Shown here piece by piece: positions 49,183-58,039 of a stretch of DNA of 64,000 nt. Made by a program: the position numbers and the translations under genes. The notes under the pieces were generated by a model, which was not told where the DNA came from, made no database searches, and was given only the letters and a program-made list of their open reading frames with translations. Source of the DNA: Bacillus sp. (in: firmicutes) (GTDB lineage: Bacteria; Bacillota; Bacilli; Bacillales; Bacillaceae). Numbering within the stretch: the stretch's first letter is position 1; each line of letters begins with the position of its first letter. The DNA is taken from contig JAPSLU010000002.1 in NCBI GenBank assembly GCA_031180405.1, forward strand, positions 44,029 to 108,028. The letters run 5' to 3'.

Positions 49183-50955
49183 TTAGCCTTTCAAATGTTC
49201 AGTAATACTCTTTGCAATGTTTTCAGGCATACCAGCTTTAATAAAATCATCAACACTTGCTTCCCTCATCTTTTTAACTGATCCAAAATACTTCAATAAT
49301 GACTTCTTTCGTTGTTCCCCTACCCCTGGAATCTCATCCAAAATAGATTGAAAGGCATTTTTTCCTCTGAGCTGACGATGAAATGTAATGGCAAAACGAT
49401 GCACTTCATCTTGAATTCTCTGTAACAAATAGAATTCTTGACTATTTCTCTCGAGCTGAATAAATTCTGGTGGTGATCCGATAATTAGTTCTGATGTCCG
49501 ATGTTTATCATCTTTTACAAGTCCTGCAACTGGGATGTTTAATCCTAACTCATTTTCTAATACATCCTGAGCAGCAGATAGATGTCCTTTTCCTCCATCA
49601 ATAATAATTAAATCTGGTACAGGAAGCTGCTCTTTTAGCACACGACTGTATCGTCTTCTAACAACCTCCCTCATGGAGTCATAGTCGTCTGGTCCTTGTA
49701 CATCTTTTATCTTGTATTTTCGATAGTGTTTTTTTGCTGGCTTTCCATCCTCAAATACAACCATAGCTGACACTGGATCTGTCCCCTGAATGTTTGAATT
49801 ATCAAATGCCTCAATACGATGTGGTGTGTGAATGCCTAATTTATCACCTAAGTTTTCAACTGCCTTAACTGTTCGTTCTTCATCTCTTTCAATTAATAGG
49901 AACTTTTCCTGTAAAGCAACCTTTGCATTTTTATGTGCTAACAAAATAAGATCTTTCTTTTTACCACGTTTAGGCTGTAGTGTTGTGACATCTAATAGTT
50001 GCTCAACTAAGTCATATTCAATGCTATCAGGTACTAAAATTTCTTTTGGTAAAAAATGATTAGACTTTGAATAAAATTGCCCTAAAAAGGTAAGAAATTC
50101 CTCCTCAGGTGTATCATAGATCGGAAACATAGAAACATCTCGCTCAATTAATTTCCCTTGGCGGATAAAAAAGACTTGAACACACATCCACCCTTTATCA
50201 TAGGCGTAGCCAAAGACATCCCGATCAACGAAATCGTTTAAGGTCATTTTTTGCTTTTCCATGGTTGCTTCAATATGAAGGATCTGATCCCTAAATTCCT
50301 TAGCACGCTCAAACTCTAATGCCTCTGCTGCCTTACTCATTTTTACCGATACCTCTTCTTTAATGGTCTTATATCCCCCATTAAGGAACTTTGTAATTGC
50401 TTCAACCATTTGCTTATTTGTTTCTTCTGAAACGTCTTTTACACATGGGGCCAAGCATTGTCCCATATGATAATAAAGGCAGACTCTATCAGGTAGAGTA
50501 GAACACTTTCTTAATGGATATAAACGGTCCAATAGCTTAATTGTCTCACGAGCTGATTGAACATTTGGGTATGGTCCAAAATACTTTCCTTTACCTTTTT
50601 TTACTTGTCTAGTAACTAAAAGTCGTGGATGTCGTTCATTCGTAATTTTAATAAACGGGTACGTTTTATCATCTTTTAACATGACATTATATTTCGGGTC
50701 ATATTTCTTAATTAAATTTAACTCTAGTATTAATGCCTCTAAATTTGAAGAGGTAATGATATATTCAAAATCTACAATTTCATTGACTAATCTCAACGTT
50801 TTTCCATCATGAGACCCAGTAAAATAGGAACGTACACGATTCTTTAGCACTTTTGCCTTTCCAACGTAGATTACTGTTCCTTGTCGGTCTTTCATAATAT
50901 AACAGCCTGGTTGGTCTGGAAGAAGTGCAAGCTTTTCCTTAATATGATCTCTCAT
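49183..50955 (-). CDS. uvrC: UvrABC system protein C
   Basis: UvrC makes both incisions in nucleotide excision repair. The 590-residue protein has the GIY-YIG nuclease at the N-terminus ([19 protein letters not shown]), a cysteine cluster (about C150-C175), the UVR motif near residue 200, the RNase H-like domain ([22 protein letters not shown]), and C-terminal helix-hairpin-helix motifs ([20 protein letters not shown]). The frame is open to 50970, but ATG at 50955 has TGGAGTG upstream. Confidence 0.96.
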   Translation of the reverse strand: MRDHIKEKLALLPDQPGCYIMKDRQGTVIYVGKAKVLKNRVRSYFTGSHDGKTLRLVNEIVDFEYIITSSNLEALILELNLIKKYDPKYNVMLKDDKTYPFIKITNERHPRLLVTRQVKKGKGKYFGPYPNVQSARETIKLLDRLYPLRKCSTLPDRVCLYYHMGQCLAPCVKDVSEETNKQMVEAITKFLNGGYKTIKEEVSVKMSKAAEALEFERAKEFRDQILHIEATMEKQKMTLNDFVDRDVFGYAYDKGWMCVQVFFIRQGKLIERDVSMFPIYDTPEEEFLTFLGQFYSKSNHFLPKEILVPDSIEYDLVEQLLDVTTLQPKRGKKKDLILLAHKNAKVALQEKFLLIERDEERTVKAVENLGDKLGIHTPHRIEAFDNSNIQGTDPVSAMVVFEDGKPAKKHYRKYKIKDVQGPDDYDSMREVVRRRYSRVLKEQLPVPDLIIIDGGKGHLSAAQDVLENELGLNIPVAGLVKDDKHRTSELIIGSPPEFIQLERNSQEFYLLQRIQDEVHRFAITFHRQLRGKNAFQSILDEIPGVGEQRKKSLLKYFGSVKKMREASVDDFIKAGMPENIAKSITEHLKG

Positions 50956-50995
50956 TAGCAGACACTCCATTTTATTATATTTTGATAACGATTAG

Positions 50996-51054
50996 ATAGG
51001 CAGTAATTCCCCATTTTAATCCTTTTAAAATTAAAATAGCGAATTACTGCCTAT
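50996..51054. other. Long perfect hairpin upstream of uvrC
   Basis: ATAGGCAGTAATTC (50996-51009) and GAATTACTGCCTAT (51041-51054) are perfectly complementary over 14 bases; the loop holds a second inverted repeat ATTTTAAT/ATTAAAAT. No U tract follows on either strand. It lies between trxA and uvrC. Confidence 0.6.
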
Positions 51055-51138
51055 AAAGAAGCAATATAAACCCATTTTATCATGCTTGTTTTTCTTTTTC
51101 CTTTGTTAATTTTATACACAATAGGATATTAATACATT

Positions 51139-51170
51139 GAAAAAGGATTGACAGCCGTCAATCCTTTTTC
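51139..51170 (-). terminator. Terminator of trxA
   Basis: A perfect 14-bp stem (51139-51152 with 51157-51170, GAAAAAGGATTGAC/GTCAATCCTTTTTC) with loop AGCC lies right after the trxA stop; its 3' arm supplies the U tract. Confidence 0.88.
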
Positions 51171-51175
51171 CTTGA

Positions 51176-51490
51176 TTAGATATGCTTGTTTAAAACTTCA
51201 GCAAGCGCTTCTTTTGGTTGATACCCAACGGCTTTATCAACAACTTCTCCATCTTTTAACACTAGTAAAGTTGGGATGCTCATGACACCGAATTTCCCTG
51301 CAGTTTCTTGATTTTCATCAACATCAACTTTTACGATTTTCACTTTATCTCCCATATCTGTGTCAAGTTCTTCAAGAACTGGAGCAATCATTTTACATGG
51401 TCCACACCAAGGTGCCCAGAAGTCGACTAATACGATACCTTCGTTTGTTTCACTTGAAAATGTTTGATCTGTTACATTTGTAATTGCCAT
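51176..51490 (-). CDS. trxA: Thioredoxin
   Basis: TrxA is the main cytoplasmic dithiol reductant. The 104-residue protein has the active site WCGPC at 28-32, KVDVDEN, and the cis-proline segment SIPTLLVL. Length is normal. ATG at 51490 has TAGGAGGAATTTAC upstream. It is flanked by uvrC and etfA, the B. subtilis order, though here an unknown membrane gene intervenes on the etfA side. Confidence 0.97.
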   Translation of the reverse strand: MAITNVTDQTFSSETNEGIVLVDFWAPWCGPCKMIAPVLEELDTDMGDKVKIVKVDVDENQETAGKFGVMSIPTLLVLKDGEVVDKAVGYQPKEALAEVLNKHI

Positions 51491-51647
51491 TTGTAAATTC
51501 CTCCTAAAATAATAAGGGTAAAATATGTTTAAAGTATAGCATTCGGTTGTAAAGTTCGCTATTAATTTGCTTCTATCTTACTTTCCCCTATGTTCTAGAA
51601 GAAAAACATGTTTTTTAGAATAACAAAAGCACAAAATAAAAGTTTTC

Positions 51648-51669
51648 AAAAAAACACGCAAGGGTGCGT
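51648..51669 (-). terminator. Terminator of the 51721-52074 gene
   Basis: On the minus strand ACGCA pairs with TGCGT around a 4-base loop, then GTTTTTTTG. Upstream, TCAGAA/TTCTGA forms a second small hairpin. Confidence 0.6.
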
Positions 51670-51720
51670 ATAACGGGTTTTAGTTCAGAAGTACAGTTTC
51701 TGATCGGTCCTTTTTACACC

Positions 51721-52074
51721 TTACATTTGTTGTTTGTGCGATGCTTCCATATGCGTTTTTTTGGAAAACGAAAATTTCATTAAGCCAAGAACTAAAAATA
51801 ACATACTGATCGTCCAAAGAACACCTGCGATACCGAAACGTAAAGATATTTCTTCAGAAGCCATTGGATGGTTCACATCAAAACTGATTGCATTAAATGC
51901 TTGACCAACCGCCCAACTAAAAAAAACTAAATACCCAATCACCAATCCATAAGCCATTCTAAACGGTTTCCGTTTTTTCGAAAAGAACAATAGTAATACA
52001 ACAAAGAAAGTAATTCCCATTATGATTGAAAAACCGCCAATTAACATACCAATTGTTTCCTGCTCCAAAGGCAT
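51721..52074 (-). CDS. Membrane protein of unknown function
   Basis: The 117-residue protein has three hydrophobic spans (about 9-31, 41-60 and 82-102), a basic loop SKKRKPFR after the first (cytoplasmic by the positive-inside rule), and a short hydrophilic tail rich in His and Gln (THMEASHKQQM). ATG at 52074 has GGAGGGTGGGAG upstream. It stands alone between trxA and etfA with a terminator on each side. I do not recognise the family and B. subtilis has no obvious equivalent at this position. Confidence 0.8.
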   Translation of the reverse strand: MPLEQETIGMLIGGFSIIMGITFFVVLLLFFSKKRKPFRMAYGLVIGYLVFFSWAVGQAFNAISFDVNHPMASEEISLRFGIAGVLWTISMLFLVLGLMKFSFSKKTHMEASHKQQM

Positions 52075-52293
52075 ATTCTCCCACCCTCCTGTATAGTATC
52101 TTTAGTGTTTATTTTAACATAAAACACCAAATCCCCTTCAACTGGTCTTTTGCATAAAGGATGTTTAGGATGTAGAATAAGCATCAAATTTAACGTAGAT
52201 ATAGCACATTAGTCGGCAGCCTCCTGCAAATAATGGCGGCAATTTTCCTTCCATCAAAAATGTAAAAAAATAAACTATTACATATCGGCAAAT

Positions 52294-52331
52294 AAAGAGA
52301 GTCCAATTCATATGTCAATTGGACTCTCTTT
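52294..52331 (-). terminator. Terminator of the fatty-acid oxidation operon
   Basis: A perfect 15-bp stem (52294-52308 with 52317-52331, core AGAGAGTCCAATT) has an 8-base loop. On minus it follows the etfA stop by about 40 bases. Confidence 0.88.
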
Positions 52332-52371
52332 GTTTTGCTACTTTTAATTTTGTACTTAATAAGCGAATCTG

Positions 52372-53349
52372 TTAGGAATGTACTTTTAGTTTCCTAAACT
52401 CCTCTGTTAATAAAGGTACTACCTCAAACAAGTCACCAACAATCCCATAATCCGCGACTTTAAAAATATTTGCTTCAGGATCCTTGTTTATCGCAACAAT
52501 GACCTTTGAGTTTGACATACCTGCTAAATGCTGGATTGCTCCTGAAATTCCACAAGCGATATATAAATCCGGGGTTACCACTTTACCTGTTTGACCGATT
52601 TGCAAGGAGTAATCACAGTAATCTGCGTCACAAGCTCCACGCGATGCTCCTACTGCTCCACCAAGAACATTAGCTAATTCTTTTAAGGGTTCAAAGCCTT
52701 CTTCACTTTTAACACCTCGACCACCCGCGATTACCACTTTTGCCTCTGATAAATCCACCCCTTCAGTGGCTTTGCGAACAACATCTTTTACGATCGTTCT
52801 TAAGTCTTTTATATCCACAGATAAAGAGGTTATTTCACCAGTTCTTGTATCATCCTTATCTAATGGATAAATATTGTTTGGACGAATCGTGGCAAAAATA
52901 ATTCCATTCGTTACAATTTTCTTTTCAAAGGCTTTACCAGAATAAATCGGACGGGTAAATACAACATTGCCTCCTGCAACTTCAATATCCGTTGCATCAG
53001 ATACTAGCCCGGAGCTTAGTTTAGCAGCAATCTTTGGTGATAGGTCTTTACCTAAAGCTGTATGACCAAACACAAGTCCTTCCGGTTTTTCTTCTCGTAT
53101 GACTGTAAGAAGTGCTTGGGAAAAACCATCAGGAGTGTAGTGTTTCAGCTTTTCATTTTCAACTGTTACTACTCGATCCGCTCCATAATGAATAAGTTCT
53201 GTAGACAAGGTAGAGACATTTTCCCCTACTAAAACAGCGACAACCTCTCCACCTTCTGAAATTGTTTTTCCAGCAGCAATTGCCTCAAAAGAAACATTTC
53301 GTAATGATTGATCACGTACTTCACCTAATACTAGTACTTTTCTTGCCAT
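52372..53349 (-). CDS. etfA: Electron transfer flavoprotein alpha subunit
   Basis: EtfA/EtfB accept electrons from acyl-CoA dehydrogenases. The 325-residue subunit has the N-terminal ETF fold and the C-terminal FAD domain with GGRGVKS, GASRGACDADYCDYSLQIGQTGK and YIACGISGAIQHLAGM. The start at 53349 lies after CAGGGGGAAATAAGG. It is last in lcfA-fadR-fadB-etfB-etfA; the gap from etfB is 64 bases. Confidence 0.96.
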   Translation of the reverse strand: MARKVLVLGEVRDQSLRNVSFEAIAAGKTISEGGEVVAVLVGENVSTLSTELIHYGADRVVTVENEKLKHYTPDGFSQALLTVIREEKPEGLVFGHTALGKDLSPKIAAKLSSGLVSDATDIEVAGGNVVFTRPIYSGKAFEKKIVTNGIIFATIRPNNIYPLDKDDTRTGEITSLSVDIKDLRTIVKDVVRKATEGVDLSEAKVVIAGGRGVKSEEGFEPLKELANVLGGAVGASRGACDADYCDYSLQIGQTGKVVTPDLYIACGISGAIQHLAGMSNSKVIVAINKDPEANIFKVADYGIVGDLFEVVPLLTEEFRKLKVHS

Positions 53350-53413
53350 CCTTATTTCCCCCTGTTTGCATATTTTGTTCCATTACCTCTCCCTATCCCT
53401 TTTGATCGTGTCA

Positions 53414-54187
53414 TTAGACGACCTTTGCTTCATTTCTTAATAATGAAACTAGTTCTTTTACTTGATCTTCAAGTTCGCCCTCTAACACTTTTCCAGCTTC
53501 TTTTTTCGGCGGCAAGTATATTTCTAGCGTCTTTGTTTTTGGTTCAACATCATCTTCATCAAGGTTAAGATCATCTAATTCAAGGTCAATGAGTGGCTTT
53601 TTCTTCGCCTTCATAATGCCGGGTAAAGATGGATATCGCGGCTCATTTAATCCTTGCTGAGCTGTTACTAGTAGTGGCAAAGTTGTTTCAATCACTTCTG
53701 AATCCCCTTCAACATCTCGTACAACTGTAGCTTTGTTGCCTTCTATATCAAGTTTTGTAATTGTTGTGACATACGCAATATCTAATAATTCCGCTAATCG
53801 AGGACCTACTTGACCAGAACCACCGTCGATGGCAACATTACCACCTAGAATTAAGTCCACCTTTTGTTCTTTAAAATACTCAGCTAAAATTCTTGATGTT
53901 GAGTATTGATCTCCATCCTCTAAGTCATCTTCTGTATTAATTAAAATAGCCTTATCGCACCCCATAGCCAAGGCTGTTCTTAATTCTTTATTAGATTCTT
54001 CTCCACCGATTGTTACGACTGTTACCTCTCCACCATTTGTATCACGCAATTGAATGGCTTCCTCGATTGCGTATTCATCATATGGGTTTATAATGCATTC
54101 AGCCCCATCCTCGCTAATCTGCCCGTTTTGCACAACTAGCTTTTCCTCTGTATCAAAGGTTCTTTTCATAATAACGAAAATATTCAT
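53414..54187 (-). CDS. etfB: Electron transfer flavoprotein beta subunit
   Basis: EtfB binds AMP and pairs with EtfA. The 257-residue protein begins MNIFVIMKRTFDTEEKL, has NPYDEYAIEEAIQL, and the signature VEGDSEVIETTLPLLVTAQQ then LNEPRYPSLPGIMKAKKKP (recognition loop of the family). The ATG at 54187 is preceded by a GGGGGAATGGGAG stretch. It follows fadB by 38 bases. Confidence 0.96.
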   Translation of the reverse strand: MNIFVIMKRTFDTEEKLVVQNGQISEDGAECIINPYDEYAIEEAIQLRDTNGGEVTVVTIGGEESNKELRTALAMGCDKAILINTEDDLEDGDQYSTSRILAEYFKEQKVDLILGGNVAIDGGSGQVGPRLAELLDIAYVTTITKLDIEGNKATVVRDVEGDSEVIETTLPLLVTAQQGLNEPRYPSLPGIMKAKKKPLIDLELDDLNLDEDDVEPKTKTLEIYLPPKKEAGKVLEGELEDQVKELVSLLRNEAKVV

Positions 54188-54225
54188 TCTCCCATTCCCC
54201 CTATGTAAGTAAAGATCTTTTCGCT

Positions 54226-55002
54226 TTATTTCCCAGTGAATTTCGGTTTTCTTTTTTCTATAAATGCGGAGATTCCCTCTTTTGCATCGTTACTTTTAAA
54301 AAGTTCCCCAAAGAGTGTTGCTTCTTGTTCCATTCCTTCTTGATAAGGTAGTGTTTTAGAAGCATTTAATAGGGTTATGACTGCTTTGACAGAACCTGGA
54401 CTTTTTTGAGCAAACTTGACCGCTAATATGTTTGCTTCTTCCAACAATTTTTCTTGAGGGTAGGCATGGTTTGCAAGTCCAAGTTTTACTGCTTCTAATC
54501 CAGAAATAGGCTCACTTGTAAGCATCATTTCTAAGGCACGTCCAGTACCAATATATTTTGGTAAACGCTGAGTACCACCAAAACCAGGAATAATTCCAAG
54601 TTGAAGTTCAGGTAGTCCTAATTTTGCATCTTCAGCTACTAGACGAAGATGGCATGCCATCGCTAGCTCAAGTCCTCCTCCCAAGGCTGCTCCGTGAACA
54701 GCTGCAATAATCGGTATTGGAAAGTTCTCTACTCGTTCAAATAAATGTTGACCTGTTTCAGCTAGCTGAGTAAACCCACTATTTCCCTCAGATACTTGAA
54801 CAAATTCTTTAATGTCTGCTCCTGCAGAAAAGAATCTCCCTTCTCCATGTAAGACAATGACCCTAGTCTCTTGATCTTGTTCAAGTTCATCCAGCACCAA
54901 TGAAATCTCTTTCAAAACATGTGATGACAAGGCATTTGCTGGTTCATGATTGATGGTTATAACGGCAACATGATTATTTTTTTTAAAATGTACAAACTTC
55001 AT
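54226..55002 (-). CDS. fadB: Enoyl-CoA hydratase (YsiB/FadB)
   Basis: The enzyme hydrates enoyl-CoA in fatty-acid beta-oxidation. The 258-residue crotonase-fold protein has the oxyanion-hole segments AGADIKEF and AALGGGLELAMACHL, then LGLPELQLGIIPGFGGTQRLP, where the glutamates of the active site occur (E in LPELQLG). ATG at 55002 follows AGGAGGAAGC. It lies downstream of fadR, separated by a hairpin, and is predicted to share FadR control. Confidence 0.93.
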   Translation of the reverse strand: MKFVHFKKNNHVAVITINHEPANALSSHVLKEISLVLDELEQDQETRVIVLHGEGRFFSAGADIKEFVQVSEGNSGFTQLAETGQHLFERVENFPIPIIAAVHGAALGGGLELAMACHLRLVAEDAKLGLPELQLGIIPGFGGTQRLPKYIGTGRALEMMLTSEPISGLEAVKLGLANHAYPQEKLLEEANILAVKFAQKSPGSVKAVITLLNASKTLPYQEGMEQEATLFGELFKSNDAKEGISAFIEKRKPKFTGK

Positions 55003-55079
55003 ATGCTTCCTCCTATGTCTTCCTTATTAATACTTTAATGTATTTCATTTTTAGTAGGAAAATGACTTATTTAATCTAT

Positions 55080-55114
55080 TAAAGAGGATGTCCTAGTTTT
55101 TATGGCGTCCTCTA
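55080..55114 (-). terminator. Hairpin after fadR
   Basis: On the minus strand AGAGGACGCC pairs imperfectly with GGACATCCTCT, followed by TTAATAG. A partial terminator is likely, since fadB and etfBA lie downstream on the same strand. Confidence 0.55.
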
Positions 55115-55124
55115 ATCATTACAA

Positions 55125-55712
55125 TTAAACTTGGCTGATAAAACCATAAACGAATAAATTATGAACCTTTTTCGTTTGATCTGTTAAATTATATTTTTGC
55201 TCATTCATTACCCACGTTGTGACTGTTTCATCAATGGTACCAAATATCATTTGTCTAGCTAGTCTCTGGTCCAAATCTCCCCGGAATTCCCCATTTTCTA
55301 TTCCTTCAGTGATAATTTTGTCAACTACATTTAGGTAACCCTTAAGTACTTCATTTATACGATGACGCAAATCCTTATTTGATTGCCTTAGCTCAAGCTG
55401 AGTCACAATTGCAAGTTTATGGTCCTCTGATAATAAGGTAAAATGTTTTTCTATTAAAGAATATAATTTATCCGCTGCACTGGTTTTTCCTATTATTTCT
55501 TCTTCAATTTTTTCGATAAACACACCCATTTTTTCTTGAAAAAGAGAAACAAGGATGTCTTCCTTGTTTTTAAAATATAAGTAGATGGTTCCATCTGCTA
55601 CTCCTGCTTTTTTAGCAATTTTTGATACTTGTGCCTGATGATATCCATTTTCTGCGATGACAATAACTGCCGCATCGATGATTTGTATATATTTTGGTTT
55701 TTTCTGTTTCAA
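55125..55712 (-). CDS. fadR: FadR (YsiA), TetR-family regulator of fatty-acid degradation
   Basis: FadR represses beta-oxidation genes and is released by long-chain acyl-CoA. The 195-residue protein has a TetR helix-turn-helix at residues about 8-52 (AAVIVIAENGYHQAQVSKIA, then KKAGVADGTIYLYFKNKEDI) and an all-helical ligand domain. The start is TTG at 55712; AAGGGAG is about 12 bases upstream, which is rather far. The FadR operator lies 27 bases upstream of the start, so the gene is probably autoregulated. Confidence 0.93.
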   Translation of the reverse strand: MKQKKPKYIQIIDAAVIVIAENGYHQAQVSKIAKKAGVADGTIYLYFKNKEDILVSLFQEKMGVFIEKIEEEIIGKTSAADKLYSLIEKHFTLLSEDHKLAIVTQLELRQSNKDLRHRINEVLKGYLNVVDKIITEGIENGEFRGDLDQRLARQMIFGTIDETVTTWVMNEQKYNLTDQTKKVHNLFVYGFISQV

Positions 55713-55732
55713 TGTTGTGTTCGACTCCCTTT

Positions 55733-55764
55733 CTATTTATGAATGAATAATCATTCATAAATAG
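55733..55764. promoter_or_regulatory. FadR operator
   Basis: A perfect inverted repeat of 14-base arms (55733-55746 and 55751-55764) with a 4-base centre contains ATGAATGAATAATCATTCAT (55739-55758), which fits the B. subtilis FadR box (TGAATGAMTANTCATTCA). It sits just upstream of fadR. Confidence 0.88.
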
Positions 55765-55849
55765 ATCTTAAAATTTCCTCTCTATTATGTCAAGCCCTAA
55801 ACAATCAAACTTCTATAACTCATTATTAATAAGATGGGAGCATTTTAAT

Positions 55850-55877
55850 CTGGAGAGACCAGCTTTAGTCTCTCCAG
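55850..55877 (-). terminator. Terminator of lcfA
   Basis: A perfect 10-bp stem CTGGAGAGAC/GTCTCTCCAG with an 8-base loop lies 10 bases after the lcfA stop. The following tract (ATTAAAATG) is only weakly U-rich. Confidence 0.7.
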
Positions 55878-55887
55878 GGTGTACACT

Positions 55888-57576
55888 TTAATTTGCGTTT
55901 TTAAATTTTTCTTTTTCTTCTTCAATTAATGCACGTCTTAATATCTTCCCAACAGCAGTTTTCGGTAATTCTTCTCTAAATTCATAGATATGGGGTACTT
56001 TATAGGCCGCTAAGTGCTTGCGGGCATATTCGTTAAATTCCTCCGTGGTTGCTTGTTGATTTTCTTTTAATACAATATATGCCTTTACTGTCTCTCCTCT
56101 ATAAGGATCAGGTATTCCAGCTACAACTACTTCTTTTACTTTTTCGTGTTCATAAAGTACTTCTTCGATCTCACGGGGATAAATATTAAATCCTCCAGCA
56201 ATTATCATATCCTTTTTACGATCAACAATGTAGAAATAACCTTCATCATCCATGTATCCAATATCACCGGTGAGGAGCCAACCGTCCTTCATTGTTGCTT
56301 CAGTTTCTTCTTTTTTATTCCAATATCCCTGCATGACTTGTGGACCCCGGATCACAATTTCACCTAATTCATTTGGCTCGGCTATTCCACCACGTTCATA
56401 GGACAGGACCGCAGCGTCTGTACTTGGCCACGGAACACCAACACTGCCTTTCTTCCTTTTTCCCCAAATAAAATTGGCATGTGTTACAGGGGAGGCCTCT
56501 GATAAACCATATCCTTCGACAAGTCTACCACCTGTAACCTTTTCAAACTTCTCCTGTATTTCTATAGGAAGAGGTGCTGATCCACTTATACAGCACTCAA
56601 TTGATGATAAATTGTATTTTTGAATTTCAGGATGATTTAATAATGCAATATAAATAGTTGGGGCGCCTGGAAATAATGTAGGCTTTAATTTCTCGATTGT
56701 TTTTAGTGTATCTGTTGGATCAAATTTTGGTAAGAGGATCATTTTAAACCCTTGCATTACCGATAAATTCATAACGGTTGTCATCCCATAAACATGAAAG
56801 AATGGAATAATTCCTAAAACAGATTCTTTCCCCCTTTTGCACTTATACATCCACATTGAGCACATTTTTGTATTTGTTGCGACATTTTCATGCGACAACA
56901 TCACACCTTTTGGAAAGCCAGTTGTCCCCCCTGTATACTGAAGAAGCGCTATATCCTCATATGGAATGTACTTATGCGTTTCAACGGTTGGCCGTGCTAA
57001 CTCCATTATTTTCTTAAATAAATGCGTTTCTCCTTGATGTTCTACTTTTACCACCATTTGATTTTGTTTTTTTTGAACAAAAGGATACAATATGTTCTTT
57101 GGAAAAGGCAGATAGTCTTTTATACTGGTCACGATAATATGCTTTAAATTTGTTAACGCTTTCATTTTAGAGACTCTAGGATATAATAAATCTAGCGTTA
57201 TGATAAATGTGGACTCGCTATCCTTTAATTGGTATTCCAATTCCCTCTCCATGTAAAGTGGATTTGTCTGAACTACGATGCCTCCAGCTAATAATACACC
57301 ATAATACGAGATAACTGCTTGGGGACAGTTCGGAAGCATAATTGATACCCTATCTCCCTTTTGTAATCCTAATTCTTGAAAATAGTTGGCTAACTTTAAA
57401 GATTGATTATATAGATCTGAGTACGTTATTTCCTTACCTAAGAAATGAATCGCGATTTTTGTTGGGAATTCGAGTGCAGATTGTTCTAAATAATAATGTA
57501 GCGGTCTTTCATCGCTTATAATGTCATGAGGAATTTCAGCTGGGTAAAGCTTTAACCAAGGTTTTTGATTTTCCAT
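55888..57576 (-). CDS. lcfA: Long-chain fatty-acid-CoA ligase
   Basis: LcfA activates fatty acids to acyl-CoA with ATP for beta-oxidation. The 562-residue AMP-forming enzyme has the P-loop LLQYTGGTTGFPKG, GYGLSEASP, the hinge YFYIVDRKKDMIIAGGFNI and the C-terminal catalytic lysine in PKTAVGKILRR. The frame is open to 57675, but ATG at 57576 (MENQKPW) has AAGGAGGAG upstream. It precedes fadR. I could not find a FadR box in front of lcfA within the window. Confidence 0.96.
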   Translation of the reverse strand: MENQKPWLKLYPAEIPHDIISDERPLHYYLEQSALEFPTKIAIHFLGKEITYSDLYNQSLKLANYFQELGLQKGDRVSIMLPNCPQAVISYYGVLLAGGIVVQTNPLYMERELEYQLKDSESTFIITLDLLYPRVSKMKALTNLKHIIVTSIKDYLPFPKNILYPFVQKKQNQMVVKVEHQGETHLFKKIMELARPTVETHKYIPYEDIALLQYTGGTTGFPKGVMLSHENVATNTKMCSMWMYKCKRGKESVLGIIPFFHVYGMTTVMNLSVMQGFKMILLPKFDPTDTLKTIEKLKPTLFPGAPTIYIALLNHPEIQKYNLSSIECCISGSAPLPIEIQEKFEKVTGGRLVEGYGLSEASPVTHANFIWGKRKKGSVGVPWPSTDAAVLSYERGGIAEPNELGEIVIRGPQVMQGYWNKKEETEATMKDGWLLTGDIGYMDDEGYFYIVDRKKDMIIAGGFNIYPREIEEVLYEHEKVKEVVVAGIPDPYRGETVKAYIVLKENQQATTEEFNEYARKHLAAYKVPHIYEFREELPKTAVGKILRRALIEEEKEKFKNAN

Positions 57577-57732
57577 TTTTTCTCCTCCTTTTGAGGGAAA
57601 TGCAAATGACAATTTGGTTAGAAAGGAACGAATTAGAGGACAACACACAATATGATGAAAGAAACCTACAATCAATGTGACTTCTTTCCCTGTATAAAAA
57701 AGTATATCAGGTTTTTATATTTTCAGAAATAT
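57577..57732. other. lcfA upstream region
   Basis: On the minus strand TATACT (about 57695) is a possible -10 with a weak -35. No FadR box or cre site is evident. Together with the terminator and repeat that follow up to 57946 it makes a gene-free gap of about 370 bases. Confidence 0.3.
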
Positions 57733-57776
57733 AAAAAAATAAAAAGGGTCTGAAAATGATGAATCAGACCCTTTCT
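57733..57776 (-). terminator. Terminator of the zapA-yshE operon
   Basis: On the minus strand AAAGGGTCTGA (57774-57764, as complement) pairs perfectly with TCAGACCCTTT (57753-57743), followed by TTATTTTTTTAT. Confidence 0.88.
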
Positions 57777-57789
57777 ATATATATGACTG

Positions 57790-57932
57790 TTTCGTAAACT
57801 TTATTGCTTTTACTAGTATCAGGTTGGTTGATTGATGCTCGCTTTTAAAAAGCACTCTATCTTAGAACCGTACCTTTAATACGATAAAAACAATATTTAT
57901 AACATATTATTAGGTCAAATAGCAACAATCTT
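57790..57932 (+). repeat. Dispersed palindromic repeat, copy 2
   Basis: This copy starts TTTCGTAAACTTTATT (57790-57805), has CTTAGAACCGTACCT in the middle (near 57861-57875), and ends with the 26-base block 57900-57925 identical to copy 1, then AATCTT. The first and last 20 or so bases are imperfect inverted repeats. The middle parts differ in sequence and length from copy 1. Confidence 0.7.
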
Positions 57933-57946
57933 TCAGAAAAGAGGCT

Positions 57947-58027
57947 TTAGAAAAAAGCCAAATAAATAAAACCAATCAATATAAATAATCCACATAAACC
58001 AAACATAACTTTTGCCAACGTCTCCAC
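57947..58027 (-). CDS. 26-residue hydrophobic peptide downstream of yshE
   Basis: A 27-codon ORF runs from GTG (58027-58025) to TAA (57949-57947). AAGGGGAG, six bases upstream, overlaps the yshE stop codon, so translation would be coupled. The peptide begins METLAKVMFGLCG and then is one hydrophobic helix of about 18 residues (LFILIGFIYLAFF at the end): a single-span membrane peptide. It is too short for usual gene calling. I do not recognise it; conservation of the ORF would decide whether it is real. Confidence 0.5.
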   Translation of the reverse strand: METLAKVMFGLCGLFILIGFIYLAFF

Positions 58028-58039
58028 TTTACACTCCCC

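Noticed and set aside
52153..52215. Minus-strand 14-codon ORF with AGGAGG upstream between etfA and the membrane gene.
   Set aside because: Spacing to the ATG is about 10 bases, the peptide has no feature of note and there is no promoter in view.
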